A DNA stretch of 64,000 nt, taken from assembly GCF_030372065.1 (NCBI RefSeq), contig NZ_JAUDEA010000009.1, positions 20,532 through 84,531 of the forward strand. The letters are read 5' to 3'. How positions within the stretch are numbered: the first letter of the stretch is position 1; every line of letters starts with the position of its first letter. The notes under the pieces were generated by a model. The model had not been told where the DNA came from, searched no databases, and was given only the letters and a program-made list of their open reading frames with translations. Below are positions 1 through 8,550 of this stretch, in pieces. The translations under genes were made by a program, and so were the position numbers. The stretch comes from Thermophilibacter provencensis (GTDB taxonomy: Bacteria > Actinomycetota > Coriobacteriia > Coriobacteriales > Atopobiaceae).

Positions 1-554
1 CCCGCGCGAAACACGCACGAGAGCTGCACGTCCTCGGCAAAGAGCGAGTCAGCCACCTTGCCGCCGGCATCGACCACGAGGCGCGTCACTCGGTCGTAGA
101 GCGCATAGGGCAGCTGGACCGTCACGGGCACGACGAGCGTCATCTCGCAGATCGCGCCGTCCTTCTCGGCGGCGGCCACGGCCGCCTGCGTAGCGGCGGT
201 ATAGGCCCGGACGAGCCCGCCCGGCCCTAGGAGCGTGCCGCCAAAGTAGCGCGTCACCACACAGCACACGTCCGCGAGGCCCGCCCCGCGCAGCACGTCG
301 AGCGTGGGCATGCCGGAGGTGCGGCTGGGCTCGCCGTCATCGGAGCAGCGCTCGCGGCCATCGGACAAGATCCATGCGGGTACATTATGGCGCGCGTCGT
401 GGTGGCGCGAGCGTACCTCCGCGATAAACGCCTCGGCCTCCGCCTCGCTCCCAACGTGCGCAAGCTGCGCGATGAAGCGGCTCCGCCGGTCCTCGAACTC
501 GCCGCGTGCCTCGACACCCGCGCGCAGCGTGAGATAGGATTCGCCCGCGCTCAC
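1..554 (-). CDS. yigZ: YigZ/IMPACT family protein (3' end cut by window edge)
   Basis: About 184 codons are visible; the family is usually 200-215 residues, so a short C-terminal piece lies outside the window. The N-terminal IMPACT domain is recognised by SDDGEPSRTSGMP and TRYFGGTLLGPGGLVRAY, both highly conserved in YigZ proteins. The family is linked to translation-related regulation, but the bacterial role is not settled. The chosen GTG start overlaps the stop codon of the upstream EIIA gene (GTGA arrangement), which suggests translational coupling; another GTG lies 12 bases upstream. Identity is firm, biochemical role is not. Confidence 0.88.
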   Translation of the reverse strand, partial: MSAGESYLTLRAGVEARGEFEDRRSRFIAQLAHVGSEAEAEAFIAEVRSRHHDARHNVPAWILSDGRERCSDDGEPSRTSGMPTLDVLRGAGLADVCCVVTRYFGGTLLGPGGLVRAYTAATQAAVAAAEKDGAICEMTLVVPVTVQLPYALYDRVTRLVVDAGGKVADSLFAEDVQLSCVFRA

Positions 555-1072
555 CGGCCCACGCACCTGAGCAGCGGCTCCCCCGCCACGATCTTCTCGC
601 CGCAGACCGGCGCCACCTCAGCGAAGGCCTCTGGGTTGCTCACGGTGACCACCACGGTGTCGTCCATGCCGCGACCCCCCATGAGGGCGCGGTCAAAGCC
701 CAGGACCGGCTCGCCCGCGCGCACGGCGTCTCCCTTGCGAACAAAGGCGTGAAAGCCCGCGCCGCGCAGCTCGACGCTGTCCAGACCCACGTGGAGAAGG
801 ACCTCGGCGCCGTTGTTGGCCTTGATGAGCAGGGCGTGCTTGGTCTTGACGTCTGCCGTCACGGTTCCCGTGACCGGCGAGAAGGCGACGTCCCCCTCCG
901 GGCGCACGCCCATGCCCGCCCCGAGCATACCCTGGGCAAAAACCGGGTCCGGAAGGTCCTCGAGCGCGACCACCTGGCCCGAGACGGGAGCGAGCACCGC
1001 CTGCGGGTCGTCCGCCACGTCAAGCGCCACGGGCTTCTCGGCCAACGAACCAAGCTTCTGCAACAGACCCAC
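551..1072 (-). CDS. crr: PTS glucose-type EIIA domain protein
   Basis: Stand-alone 173-residue EIIA(Glc) domain, the soluble phosphocarrier that takes phosphate from HPr. The fold signature runs APVSGQVV (~28), FSPVTGTV (~64), then LLHVGLDSVELRG, in which His94 is the expected phosphorylated residue; His79 in KTKHALLIK matches the second active-site histidine. The GTG start at 1072 is preferred because a GGGGGAGGGG purine tract sits about 9 bases upstream. A TTG 51 bases further upstream would add 17 residues unlike the family. No EIIB or EIIC partner is adjacent, so it may serve a remote permease or act in regulation. Confidence 0.9.
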   Translation of the reverse strand: MGLLQKLGSLAEKPVALDVADDPQAVLAPVSGQVVALEDLPDPVFAQGMLGAGMGVRPEGDVAFSPVTGTVTADVKTKHALLIKANNGAEVLLHVGLDSVELRGAGFHAFVRKGDAVRAGEPVLGFDRALMGGRGMDDTVVVTVSNPEAFAEVAPVCGEKIVAGEPLLRCVGR

Positions 1073-1137
1073 GAGACGACCCCTCCCCCACGACCGGCGC
1101 GCAACAAGCTGACTTCCGGCCAAATTTCTGCGGCCTT

Positions 1138-1167
1138 ATTGTAGTCACGCGAGCTTGGGCGGGGCAA
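1138..1167 (-). promoter_or_regulatory. Candidate promoter of the EIIA gene
   Basis: Reading the minus strand, TTGCCC (1162-1167) and TACAAT (1138-1143) are separated by 18 bases and lie 66-95 bases upstream of the EIIA start. The -10 box matches five of six consensus positions; the -35 is weaker. It runs divergently from the rnpB promoter only about 15 bases away. Confidence 0.5.
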
Positions 1168-1179
1168 GTTTTACCAACA

Positions 1180-1188
1180 TGGTAGAAT
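1180..1188 (+). promoter_or_regulatory. Extended -10 promoter of rnpB
   Basis: TGGTAGAAT is an extended -10 element (TG-N-TAGAAT). It ends seven bases before 1195, where the P1 helix of RNase P RNA begins, so the predicted transcription start coincides with the mature 5' end. No good -35 box is seen at normal spacing, as expected for extended -10 promoters. Confidence 0.55.
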
Positions 1189-1194
1189 CTCTCT

Positions 1195-1577
1195 CGCGAG
1201 GTGGGCCAGGCGACCGCGGGGCGCACCCGGAAACGGGAGCGTCATGAGGAAAGTCCGGGCTCCACAGGGCAGGATGCCGGCTAACGGCCGGGCGGGGTAA
1301 CCCGACGGAAAGCGCCGCAGAAAAGAAGACTCCAACTGGCGAAGGAGGCGCCCCGCGCGCCGAAACGCAAAGGGAAAAGCTGAAACGGTGGTGTAAGAGA
1401 CCACCAGCGCCGCGGCAACGCGACGGCTTGGCAAGCCCCATCCGGAGCAAACGCAAATAGGAGCGCTATGGTGTGGCCCGCACTGCGCTCGGGTTGCGCG
1501 CTAGAGGCGGGCGGAGACGTCCGCAGTAGATAAATGGCCGCCCACGACAGAACCCGGCTTACAGGCCCACCTCGCAC
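1195..1577 (+). ncRNA. rnpB: RNase P RNA (class A)
   Basis: Catalytic RNA of ribonuclease P, which removes 5' leaders from tRNA precursors. The 5' strand GCGAGGTGGGCC pairs with GGCCCACCTCGC at the 3' end to form helix P1. The universal core GAGGAAAGTCCGGGCTCC is near the 5' end (about 1237-1254) and the distal core ACAGAACCCGGCTTA is near 1548-1562. The A-rich AGGGAAAAGCTGAAAC segment and the GAGCAAACGCAAATAGGAG segment are also present. Length, about 383 nt, is normal for a bacterial type A RNA. It is transcribed against the neighbouring EIIA gene. Confidence 0.96.
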
Positions 1578-1584
1578 CCTCTTT

Positions 1585-1641
1585 CATGACACCCAGCTCT
1601 GACGTCACTGTCGCATGACACTCAGTTCTGACGTCACTGTC
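1585..1641 (+). repeat. Two tandem 28-bp repeats 3' of rnpB
   Basis: Two 28-bp units, 1585-1612 and 1614-1641, are separated by one base and differ at only two positions. Each starts CATGACAC and contains CTGACGTCACTGTC, whose core TGACGTCA is a perfect 8-bp palindrome. They lie between rnpB and the DUF4130 gene. They could be a protein-binding site, a processing or termination region for rnpB, or a degenerate mobile repeat; nothing decides between these. Confidence 0.7.
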
Positions 1642-1709
1642 ATGTCAGAGACGAACATGTGTCCGGTGTGCGTGCTACCCTAACGTCAAACAGACGTTCG
1701 GGGGACGTG

Positions 1710-2555
1710 ATGGACGAGAACGGCGCACAACTTAGCAGCTCCCCTCCCGAGGTGGAGCGCATGACCTCGGCGCTCGCCGAGACGGCGCGCCGCTACGGGG
1801 TTCTTCTCGCCTGCGAACCCGTTGCGGAGGGCATCGTCGCCTCGGTGGGAGTGGGCTACCTCGCGCACCTTGACGAGGGCCAGCTCGAGCTCTGTCGGGC
1901 GGACTGCTGCCAGCCGCACCCGGGACAGGTGGTGCTCGGGCCGCTCGACGCCGCGAGCGAGGGGGCGACGGCTCTCACGAGGCGCGTGTTGGAGGGGTTT
2001 CAGCGGAAGAACGGTCGTGAGTGCGCGCGCCGCGCGGCCCTTGCCTGCGCATCGGACGAGAGCTGCGCGCCCGAGGCGGTCCATCGCTACCTCAGACTGG
2101 GGTTCTCCCAACCTTGGGAGGTGCGCCCCGGCACCACGGACAAGCGCGTGCTCGCCGTGGACGAGCTGTCGTGCCTCGTCCTGCGCGAGCTGGAGAGCGC
2201 CCAGAGGCTCACGCGATTCTCGCGCGCGGCGGATGGCTCGCTCGTAGCCGCCATCGAGCCGGCGGCCAACATCGTGCCGCTTCTGGGCGCGCGCTGGGCG
2301 CAACGGCTCGGGTCCGAGCGCTTCTGCCTCGCGGACCCGCGGCATCGCGTTGCGGCCTTCCACGAGGCCCGCGCCGCGCGATGCGTCCTCGTAGGCCTTG
2401 ACGAGCGGCTCTGCGGGCGCCTCAGGGGCATGGAGATGCAGCGTCTCACCGAGGACGAGCGCCTCCTTCGCGCCCTCTGGAAGCGCTTCCGCGAGCACGC
2501 CGCCCTCTCCGGCCGCGGCCCGCAGGCGCACCTCGTGGACAGGTGCCCCCGTTGA
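1710..2555 (+). CDS. DUF4130 (TIGR03915-type) putative DNA metabolism protein
   Basis: 281 residues, one of the few plus-strand genes. The C-terminal half matches DUF4130: an RYLRLGF segment, LTRFSRAADGSLVAAIEP, NIVPLLGARWAQR, and the typical LLRALWKRFREHAAL ending with a helix-rich tail. In other genomes this family is encoded beside a radical-SAM protein (TIGR03916) and the pair is presumed to act in DNA repair or modification. Here no radical-SAM partner is adjacent. The ATG at 1710 is chosen because a GGGGGA ribosome-binding tract lies just upstream. The opposite-strand frame of similar length is a high-GC shadow. Confidence 0.72.
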   Translation: MDENGAQLSSSPPEVERMTSALAETARRYGVLLACEPVAEGIVASVGVGYLAHLDEGQLELCRADCCQPHPGQVVLGPLDAASEGATALTRRVLEGFQRKNGRECARRAALACASDESCAPEAVHRYLRLGFSQPWEVRPGTTDKRVLAVDELSCLVLRELESAQRLTRFSRAADGSLVAAIEPAANIVPLLGARWAQRLGSERFCLADPRHRVAAFHEARAARCVLVGLDERLCGRLRGMEMQRLTEDERLLRALWKRFREHAALSGRGPQAHLVDRCPR

Positions 2556-2628
2556 CCTAGGGCGCAGCGCAGGGGCCGCCATGCCCAGACGGGCGCGGAG
2601 CCCTTACAAAAAAGCCCCGCATCGTGAG

Positions 2629-2688
2629 TGAGCTGCCTCCCATTCCTCAGACTTCTATTTCCATGTCCAAGAGATGGGAGGCAGCTCA
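2629..2688. repeat. 15-bp perfect inverted repeat between convergent genes
   Basis: TGAGCTGCCTCCCAT (2629-2643) and its exact complement ATGGGAGGCAGCTCA (2674-2688) are separated by 30 bases. It lies between the ends of the DUF4130 gene and the surface-protein gene, so it could form a hairpin in either transcript and act as a bidirectional 3'-end structure. There is no strong U tract, so intrinsic termination is unproven. Confidence 0.6.
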
Positions 2689-2722
2689 TGAAGACCGGGA
2701 CGCGCGTCGGATAGAGCGGAGG

Positions 2723-5700
2723 CTAGCCCCTGTTGCGACGCCCACGCAGCGTCAGCGCCACGGCAGCCACGGCAGCCCCGCCCACGGCGAGAAGCCCGGG
2801 CAGCGTCGTGTTGGCATCGTCGCCCGCGTAAGGAATCGCCTCGTCACCGGCCTCGTTGTTGTCGGCGGCATTGTTGTTGTCGCCGGCGACGCCGGTGTCA
2901 TCGTTGTCGGCAACATTGTTGTTGTCGCCGGTGTCGTCAGTGTCGCCGGTGTCGTCGGTGGTGTCGTCAACGGAGGTCGTTCCCTCCTGAACGTAGCCGC
3001 AGACGGTGCAGGAGCGCTCCCACAGGCCGTCTCCGACCTGCTCCCACGTGCCAAAGACGTGCTCAGAGCGGTCCTTCACGGCCCCGCACTCCTCGCAGAC
3101 CTTCCAGTGGTCGGCCTCATCGTGCTTCCAGTCGGACCAGACGTGCTCGTGAGCCGGGGGCGTCACGGACTCGGCAACGAAGGTCGCCTCGATCGTGTGG
3201 TCACCGGTCACGTTGCCGAAGGCGTAGCTGTCCACCGCGCCCACGGACACGCCGTCGACCTTCACGTCGGCGATCGCGTAGCCCTCGTCGGGCGTGATCG
3301 TGAAGGCCTGGTCAGCGCCGTCGGCCACGGTCACGGCACCGTTGGGAGTTATGGTTCCGCCCTCACCGGCCGAGGCGGTGATGGTGTGGAGTGCCGAGCG
3401 GAACGACACGTCGATGGTGTGGTCACCGGTCACGTCGCTGAAGGCGTAGCTGTCCACCGCTCCCACGGACACGCCGTCGACCTTCACGTCGGCGATCGCG
3501 TAGCCCTCGTCGGGCGTGATCGTGAAGGCCTGGTCAGCGCCGTCGGCCACGGTCACAGCACCGGACGGAGAGATGCTGCCGCCCTCCCCTGCCGTGGCGG
3601 TGATGGTGTGCTGGGCCGCGCGGAACGACACGTCGATGGTGTGGTCTGCGTCAACGGCAGCAAAGGTGTAGGAGCCCATGCCGTCATCGGCAACGACCTC
3701 GGAGAGGTTGATGCTCTGACCGTCAATCTTCACGTCCGCGATGATGTGGTTGTCGTCAGGGGTAATCGAGAAGGTCTGGTCAGCGCCCTCCGCAACGACA
3801 ACGGCTCCAGAGGGCGTGATGGTGCCGCCCTCGCCGGCCGAAGCGGTCACCGTGTGCGCCTCGGTCTGCCAAACCATGGCAAACGGGCTGAAGCCGGAGC
3901 TGGGAACCGTGAACATCAGGCCCTGCTCGGTCGGAGTGACCTCGATGGTCTCGAGCTCGGCGTTGCTAATCGCCTCCTCAACCTCCGCCTGGCCACTGAT
4001 GCCATACTCGCGGTGCAGGCCCTTGTAGTGGACAAGCGTGAAGTCGATGCCCTGGGCGTCCTCATAGGTCATGCCGTCGGGATAGGGCAGATAGATCGTC
4101 GTGTCACCGTTGTTAGCCACCCAGGCGTTGCCGTTGTTGGCATCGACAAGGTCAAGGTAGCGGAACGCAAAGCGATACGCCTGACCGGTGCCAAGCTCGG
4201 GGAGCAGGCCGGAGTCCACGGCCTTTTGCTCGAGAAGCTCCTGTCGATTGTCGCCAGTGTTGGTGAGCAGGGAGTCATCGAGCACGGACACGCCGCTCGT
4301 ATCATCCACCGGGCGACCCGCGTCCCCGTTCAGGGTGAAGGACGCGTTCCCATCGACCACGGCAACGGCATGAGACTCCATCGTGGCAGGAGCGGTGGTC
4401 CTGACCGCATAGGTGCTCTCGCCAGTCTTGGCAGCGTCAACATCCTGAACGTGACGAACAATGATGGTGCCGAGGCCAAGCTCCTCGTTCACCAGGTTTC
4501 CGTTGATCCTGAGCTTGCTGGGGTCGAACCCGTCGTTCCAGCTCAGGTGAACGAGGTATTCACCTGCGACGGAGTCATTGCTAACGGGGTTGCCATCGGC
4601 ATCCGTATAGGACACCACAAGCTGGCTCATCAGATAGTCGAGAGGGTCGGTGCCGTCAGCCAGGACATCCTGACCGTCATAGGTCATCTCGGTGATCTCA
4701 TCGAGCGAGTCGGTGAGGGTCACGACAGGCCATCCGCCGTCATCATAGGACTCGTCGCCCTGACCGCCGCCGGTATAGATGGTGACGGCATCAGGCGTGA
4801 TGGTGTACTCGTTGCTGTTGACGAACATGAGGGCATACGACTGTCCGGCCGTGAGGCCCTCGAGCGTGACGTCAATGGTGCTGCCGTTCTCAACCTCAAC
4901 GAACGTGACGCTTGCACCGGATGCCGGCGTGCCATCCTCATCGAGCTCCACGAGCGCGGCGTAGAGTCCCGTGTTCTTGGTGTCCTGCGGACGGCTCGCC
5001 ACAAAGTGCACCGTATCCTCGGACGGCTGGAACCAGATGGGCCCGCCGGTCTCGTTCACAACCGCCCAGTCCGGGTGCTGGACATTCAGGGCGCTCTTGA
5101 TCGCGTTCACGGTGACGGTGTTGGCGTTGCCGAGCTTGATGGGTGCATAGCCAGAATCGATGGTCACGTCAAACGGCACGAGGTCGATGGTCGTGGAGCC
5201 CTGCAGCGTTCCCGGGGCAATCGAGACGTGTCGACCGGCGTTATCAGCAACGCGCTCAGCACCCTCCCTCGTAACCTGAATCTGCGCGCCCCCGTTGTGG
5301 TTCCCGGAGATGACCGCGCCGTCAGTTATGTTGACCACCGACTCAGAGGATCCGTTTGCCTGCGCGCCATAGACCAGCGCATAGCCGCCGCAGTTGGAGA
5401 TTGTGCCGCTGATCGTCACGATGGAAGGATCGCCCGCGAGCAGCGCGGTGCCGCTGCAGTCCTTGATGGTGCCCGTGATGTCAATGGTTCCGTCGGCCCT
5501 GGAACCGTTGTTTGAGATGAAGAACACCTCGCTCGCCGTAATGTTGCTGATGGTGCCCGCGACCTCGATCGTGGGCTTGCCCCCGTTGAGGTAATAGAGG
5601 CCCGCGTCGGTGGTGCTGCAGTCAGTGATCAGTCCGGTTTCCTCCACCACAAACGTGTTGTTGGTTCCGCGACCGCGAACGATCACGTTTCCTGAGCTGA

Positions 5701-7060
5701 TTCCCGTGACCGTACATGAGCTGATTCCCGTGACCGTACCGCCAATATAGATGCGTCCGGCGTTGGAATCGGCCAGCGAGACGTTGCTGTCCGAAATCTC
5801 AGACCCAGCCTCAGTCGTCATCGTGGCGCCATTGATGAGCATGAAGATGACGTCAGTTCCCTTGCCGTCGTGCGACTTGATGTTGCTGATGGTGCCGTTC
5901 GGACCGAGCGTGAACTCGGTCGTTGGAGCGGTGCCGAAGTAAGCGACGCCGGCAAAGGCGTTGCCGGTTGCCCACGTGCAGTTGCGCTCCGACTCATTCG
6001 ACGTGATGTTGCTGATGCTCCCGTCAACGTAGGTCTTGCCGCCGTCCTCGGAGAAGATCGCGCGGCCGTTGAGGTCCTGGATCGACGACCCAGCCTCCAT
6101 CCTGAAGGTGCCGCCCTGGTTCCAGACCGCTCCCGCAGGGCCTATGCCGTCTGTGGTGTTGCTGTCGTTGGATGCGGTTCCCTCGTCCCCGTGCACAGTG
6201 TCGGCATCATCGCAGATCATGCTGCCGGCCTTCATGGTAAGCGAGCTGCCGTTGCCGACGTCACCGCCAATGCGAACGGCAGACATGCCACCAAAGTTCT
6301 TCAGCACGGCACCGGACTCAAGGATGATCGAGCCGTGCCCGTCACCGGATGCCTCAATGATGGCGCCTTGAACCTTGTCTCTGTTCTCCTTGTTCGTCGT
6401 GCTCTGCTCTTGGTAGCTTACCGGCCCGCCTACATTGAGCCCGTTTTGGGGCTGTCGGTTCGCGTCGTCAAGGGTGATGTCAACGAGAGTGAGCATGGCG
6501 TAGTTCTGGACCTCAATCATCGCGGGGTTGTAGCCGCCGCGCCCCCCGTCATTGTGTGCACTAAAGTTATCCGCTCGCGTGACGGTGTGCCCGTCGCCAT
6601 CTATGGTGACAGCCTTGCTCCCGATGTAGATATACGAGCTCAGCGTAATGTCACTCTGCAGGTGAATCGTTCCGCCGTTCGAAACGGCAGAGACCGCAGC
6701 CTGAATCGTCGCGAGCGGCGCGTCTGCGGTGCCAGCGTTGTTGTTGTCGCCACCAACGCCCACGTATACGTCCTGCAGCGAGCTCTCGGCCGGGGCCTGC
6801 TGCGCCATGGCCTCGGGCACAACGTCGCCCTGCTCGTCAAGGGACTGCTGCGCAGAACTGCTGCCCTCGTCGAGAGGCGCCTCGCTCTGGTCGGCCTGCC
6901 CCTCGCCGTCCCCCTCGACGTCAACCTGAGCGAGGCCTGAGTCTTCGCCCTCAACGGACGTGACCGCCTCGGCCAGGGCCGAGGTCGGCATCATGCCAAG
7001 CACCATGCTCGCGCCAACGAGCACGGCAAGCCACCTCGGGCTCCCTCCCGTATTTCTCAT
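2723..7060 (-). CDS. Large secreted beta-helix adhesin with InlB-type repeats and IPYAG sorting signal
   Basis: 1445 residues. A signal peptide (charged MRNTGGSPRW, hydrophobic core, SALA cleavage near residue 30) leads into an acidic linker and then a long pectin-lyase-like beta-helix of degenerate 'GTISN' turns (roughly residues 95-650). Near the C-terminus (about 1063-1293) are three divergent InlB B-type repeats (HTITASAGEGG...), two of them almost identical 74-residue (222-bp) units. Next comes a Cys/His-containing VWSDWKHDEADHW segment and an Asp/Asn/Gly/Thr linker. The end is IPYAG (1409-1413), a hydrophobic helix and RGRRNRG, resembling a sortase signal with Ala for Thr. A 24-bp tandem duplication lies near 5697-5744. 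The ATG at 7060 has AAGGAAAGG upstream. Probable surface adhesin; ligand unknown. Confidence 0.8.
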   Translation of the reverse strand: MRNTGGSPRWLAVLVGASMVLGMMPTSALAEAVTSVEGEDSGLAQVDVEGDGEGQADQSEAPLDEGSSSAQQSLDEQGDVVPEAMAQQAPAESSLQDVYVGVGGDNNNAGTADAPLATIQAAVSAVSNGGTIHLQSDITLSSYIYIGSKAVTIDGDGHTVTRADNFSAHNDGGRGGYNPAMIEVQNYAMLTLVDITLDDANRQPQNGLNVGGPVSYQEQSTTNKENRDKVQGAIIEASGDGHGSIILESGAVLKNFGGMSAVRIGGDVGNGSSLTMKAGSMICDDADTVHGDEGTASNDSNTTDGIGPAGAVWNQGGTFRMEAGSSIQDLNGRAIFSEDGGKTYVDGSISNITSNESERNCTWATGNAFAGVAYFGTAPTTEFTLGPNGTISNIKSHDGKGTDVIFMLINGATMTTEAGSEISDSNVSLADSNAGRIYIGGTVTGISSCTVTGISSGNVIVRGRGTNNTFVVEETGLITDCSTTDAGLYYLNGGKPTIEVAGTISNITASEVFFISNNGSRADGTIDITGTIKDCSGTALLAGDPSIVTISGTISNCGGYALVYGAQANGSSESVVNITDGAVISGNHNGGAQIQVTREGAERVADNAGRHVSIAPGTLQGSTTIDLVPFDVTIDSGYAPIKLGNANTVTVNAIKSALNVQHPDWAVVNETGGPIWFQPSEDTVHFVASRPQDTKNTGLYAALVELDEDGTPASGASVTFVEVENGSTIDVTLEGLTAGQSYALMFVNSNEYTITPDAVTIYTGGGQGDESYDDGGWPVVTLTDSLDEITEMTYDGQDVLADGTDPLDYLMSQLVVSYTDADGNPVSNDSVAGEYLVHLSWNDGFDPSKLRINGNLVNEELGLGTIIVRHVQDVDAAKTGESTYAVRTTAPATMESHAVAVVDGNASFTLNGDAGRPVDDTSGVSVLDDSLLTNTGDNRQELLEQKAVDSGLLPELGTGQAYRFAFRYLDLVDANNGNAWVANNGDTTIYLPYPDGMTYEDAQGIDFTLVHYKGLHREYGISGQAEVEEAISNAELETIEVTPTEQGLMFTVPSSGFSPFAMVWQTEAHTVTASAGEGGTITPSGAVVVAEGADQTFSITPDDNHIIADVKIDGQSINLSEVVADDGMGSYTFAAVDADHTIDVSFRAAQHTITATAGEGGSISPSGAVTVADGADQAFTITPDEGYAIADVKVDGVSVGAVDSYAFSDVTGDHTIDVSFRSALHTITASAGEGGTITPNGAVTVADGADQAFTITPDEGYAIADVKVDGVSVGAVDSYAFGNVTGDHTIEATFVAESVTPPAHEHVWSDWKHDEADHWKVCEECGAVKDRSEHVFGTWEQVGDGLWERSCTVCGYVQEGTTSVDDTTDDTGDTDDTGDNNNVADNDDTGVAGDNNNAADNNEAGDEAIPYAGDDANTTLPGLLAVGGAAVAAVALTLRGRRNRG

Positions 7061-7126
7061 GCTTACCGCCTTTCCTTCGACAATTTGCACATCAAGAAAC
7101 ACCGGCCGCGCCGATGTCCCGTCGTG

Positions 7127-7417
7127 TCACTCGGATGGCACGGCCGGCAGCCGCACTCGATACCAGTTCGACAGCTGTGCCCCGTTTTCGGCAAAGCGCA
7201 TCTCGACCTCGATGAGCCCGTCGCGGCGCAGCGCGGCAAGGCCCCGGTCAACGGTCTTGACGTTTCGTCCGGTGAGTTTTACAAGGTCACGCTTGGTGGA
7301 GCAGGTGCCACCGTTGAGCGCGGTCTCCCCACCGATGTAGTGCAGGAGCTCGCGCTGGGTCCTCGTGAGGCGACGGGGAGCAACTTCGGTATCCCTGACC
7401 CCTTCAAACCCCGTCAT
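7127..7417 (-). CDS. Winged helix-turn-helix transcriptional regulator
   Basis: 96 residues. After a short N-terminus, LTRTQRELLHYIGG, STKRDLVKLTGRNVKTVDRGL and LRRDGLIEVEM form the helix-turn-helix and wing of a MarR/replication-initiator-like fold, followed by a C-terminal beta strand. The ATG at 7417 has a GGGGGGTG tract upstream. It lies 66 bases upstream of the large surface protein on the same strand with no visible terminator between, so it may be co-transcribed with it and regulate it. No effector domain is visible. Specific family not recognised. Confidence 0.7.
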   Translation of the reverse strand: MTGFEGVRDTEVAPRRLTRTQRELLHYIGGETALNGGTCSTKRDLVKLTGRNVKTVDRGLAALRRDGLIEVEMRFAENGAQLSNWYRVRLPAVPSE

Positions 7418-7524
7418 CACGCACCCCCCTGTCCAAAACGTAGACATTTTTCCCATTGCCCGAAGAAATCGCCACTCTGAGCGTTTCTGCAGATGAACGT
7501 CCCCCCCCCTCGAACATTTTGTAC

Positions 7525-7553
7525 ATTTAATCACCCGCCGTTCAAATTGTCTA
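7525..7553 (-). promoter_or_regulatory. Candidate promoter of the wHTH-adhesin unit
   Basis: On the minus strand TAGACA (7548-7553) and TTAAAT (7525-7530) are exactly 17 bases apart, about 110 bases upstream of the regulator's ATG. The surrounding 7440-7560 stretch is unusually AT-rich for this window. It carries the related words TTGTCTACTTT, TTGTACATTT and, in the other orientation, ATGTCTACGTTT, which could be operator half-sites. The rest of 7561-7757 shows only two GGGCGTCCAC copies 42 bp apart (7681 and 7723) and no gene. Confidence 0.5.
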
Positions 7554-7757
7554 CTTTATGAGCCTGAGAATGGACGGGCGCAGGAGGTCTTCTCACGCGG
7601 GTCCTGTGATGTTTCAACATGAAAGGAACCCCGGCCCGCGAGTAAATCTGGGGTCCAAATCTACCCACGGGCGCAACCATGGGCGTCCACCTTGCGCGGT
7701 GCGGAGAGAGGTGGCGGTAGTCGGGCGTCCACCCCGCGCGCGGCGAGGAGAGCCGTG

Positions 7758-7791
7758 AAAAAACGCCCCGGGCCGAGAAGGGCACGGGGCG
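7758..7791 (-). terminator. Rho-independent terminator of divIVA and the dcw cluster
   Basis: On the minus strand an 11-bp GC stem with one mismatch (CGCCCCGTGCCC paired with GGCCCGGGGCG), a six-base loop CTTCTC and a run of six T. It begins about 26 bases after the divIVA stop and is the only clean stem-plus-T-tract intrinsic terminator seen in the window. It marks the end of the long division/cell-wall transcription unit. Confidence 0.85.
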
Positions 7792-7816
7792 TGAGGGGCG
7801 AGATGCGTGCGGCGCG

Positions 7817-8488
7817 CTAGTCGAGGTCGCCGAAATCAGCCGCAGTCGCTGTCGGGGCAGGCGTGGAGATGGGGGCCACGGGCGTGGGGGCGGCAACGGG
7901 GACGTCGGCGTGCGTGGTACCGGCGGAGCCGGTCAGCGAGGAGGAGAGGCCAACCTGAGACGGGAAGACGGCCTCGGCGTCGTCCATGAAGTGCTGGAGG
8001 AGCTTCTTGTACTCGGCGCGGAACTCCTCGCGGGAGCTCTTGAGGCGATCGATCTCGTCGAGCTCGTTCTGCTTCTCGGCGAGGGCCTGACGGATGACCT
8101 CGCGGGCCTTGGCGTCGGCCTCGTTACGAATGCGCTCGGCGTTGTCGCGAGCGTCGGCCACGAGCTTGTCGGCGGACTGCTGGGCAACGATGAGCACCTG
8201 GGAGATCTGGCGCTCGGAAGCGGTGAGCGTGTCGGTGGCAACCGGCGCGGGCACGGGGGCCGGCGCGGGGGCGACCTCGCGCTCCTCGAGGTTGGCAATC
8301 TGAGCCTGGGCGGCAGAGAGCTGCTGCTCGGTGGAGGTCAGGCGGCCCTTGAGGTCAGCGATCTTCTGAAGCATCGCGTCAACCTCGGAGGAGAGCTGCT
8401 CGAGGAAGGCGTCGACCTCCTCGGTGTCGTAGCCGTGCTTGGAGGGAGAGAAGGTCTGCTGTTCGATGTCTGCTGGTGTGATTGCCAT
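7817..8488 (-). CDS. divIVA: DivIVA-domain polar growth/septum scaffold protein
   Basis: 223 residues. The N-terminal MAITPADIEQQTFSPSKHGYD is the canonical DivIVA membrane-binding start. A predicted coiled coil covers residues ~25-70, an Ala/Pro spacer ~73-90, and a second coiled coil ~95-165. The tail is Ala/Pro/Thr-rich. DivIVA (Wag31) proteins sense negatively curved membrane and recruit cell-wall synthesis to poles or septa. It is the last gene of the dcw cluster and is followed by a terminator. Minus-strand gene with AAAGGGAAA upstream of the ATG. Confidence 0.93.
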   Translation of the reverse strand: MAITPADIEQQTFSPSKHGYDTEEVDAFLEQLSSEVDAMLQKIADLKGRLTSTEQQLSAAQAQIANLEEREVAPAPAPVPAPVATDTLTASERQISQVLIVAQQSADKLVADARDNAERIRNEADAKAREVIRQALAEKQNELDEIDRLKSSREEFRAEYKKLLQHFMDDAEAVFPSQVGLSSSLTGSAGTTHADVPVAAPTPVAPISTPAPTATAADFGDLD

Positions 8489-8550
8489 TCTATTTCCCTT
8501 TCGCTGAGCGCCGGCGCGGACGCCTGCCCGCGCAACCGTACCAGATAATT

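Noticed and set aside
1686..2582. 298-residue minus-strand frame opposite the DUF4130 gene
   Set aside because: The plus strand has recognisable DUF4130 motifs and a ribosome-binding site; the minus frame has neither.
2624..5515. 963-residue plus-strand reading frame opposite the adhesin
   Set aside because: It is antisense to a protein with a signal peptide, repeats and sorting signal. Its translation is Val/Gly/Asp-rich shadow composition with no domain.
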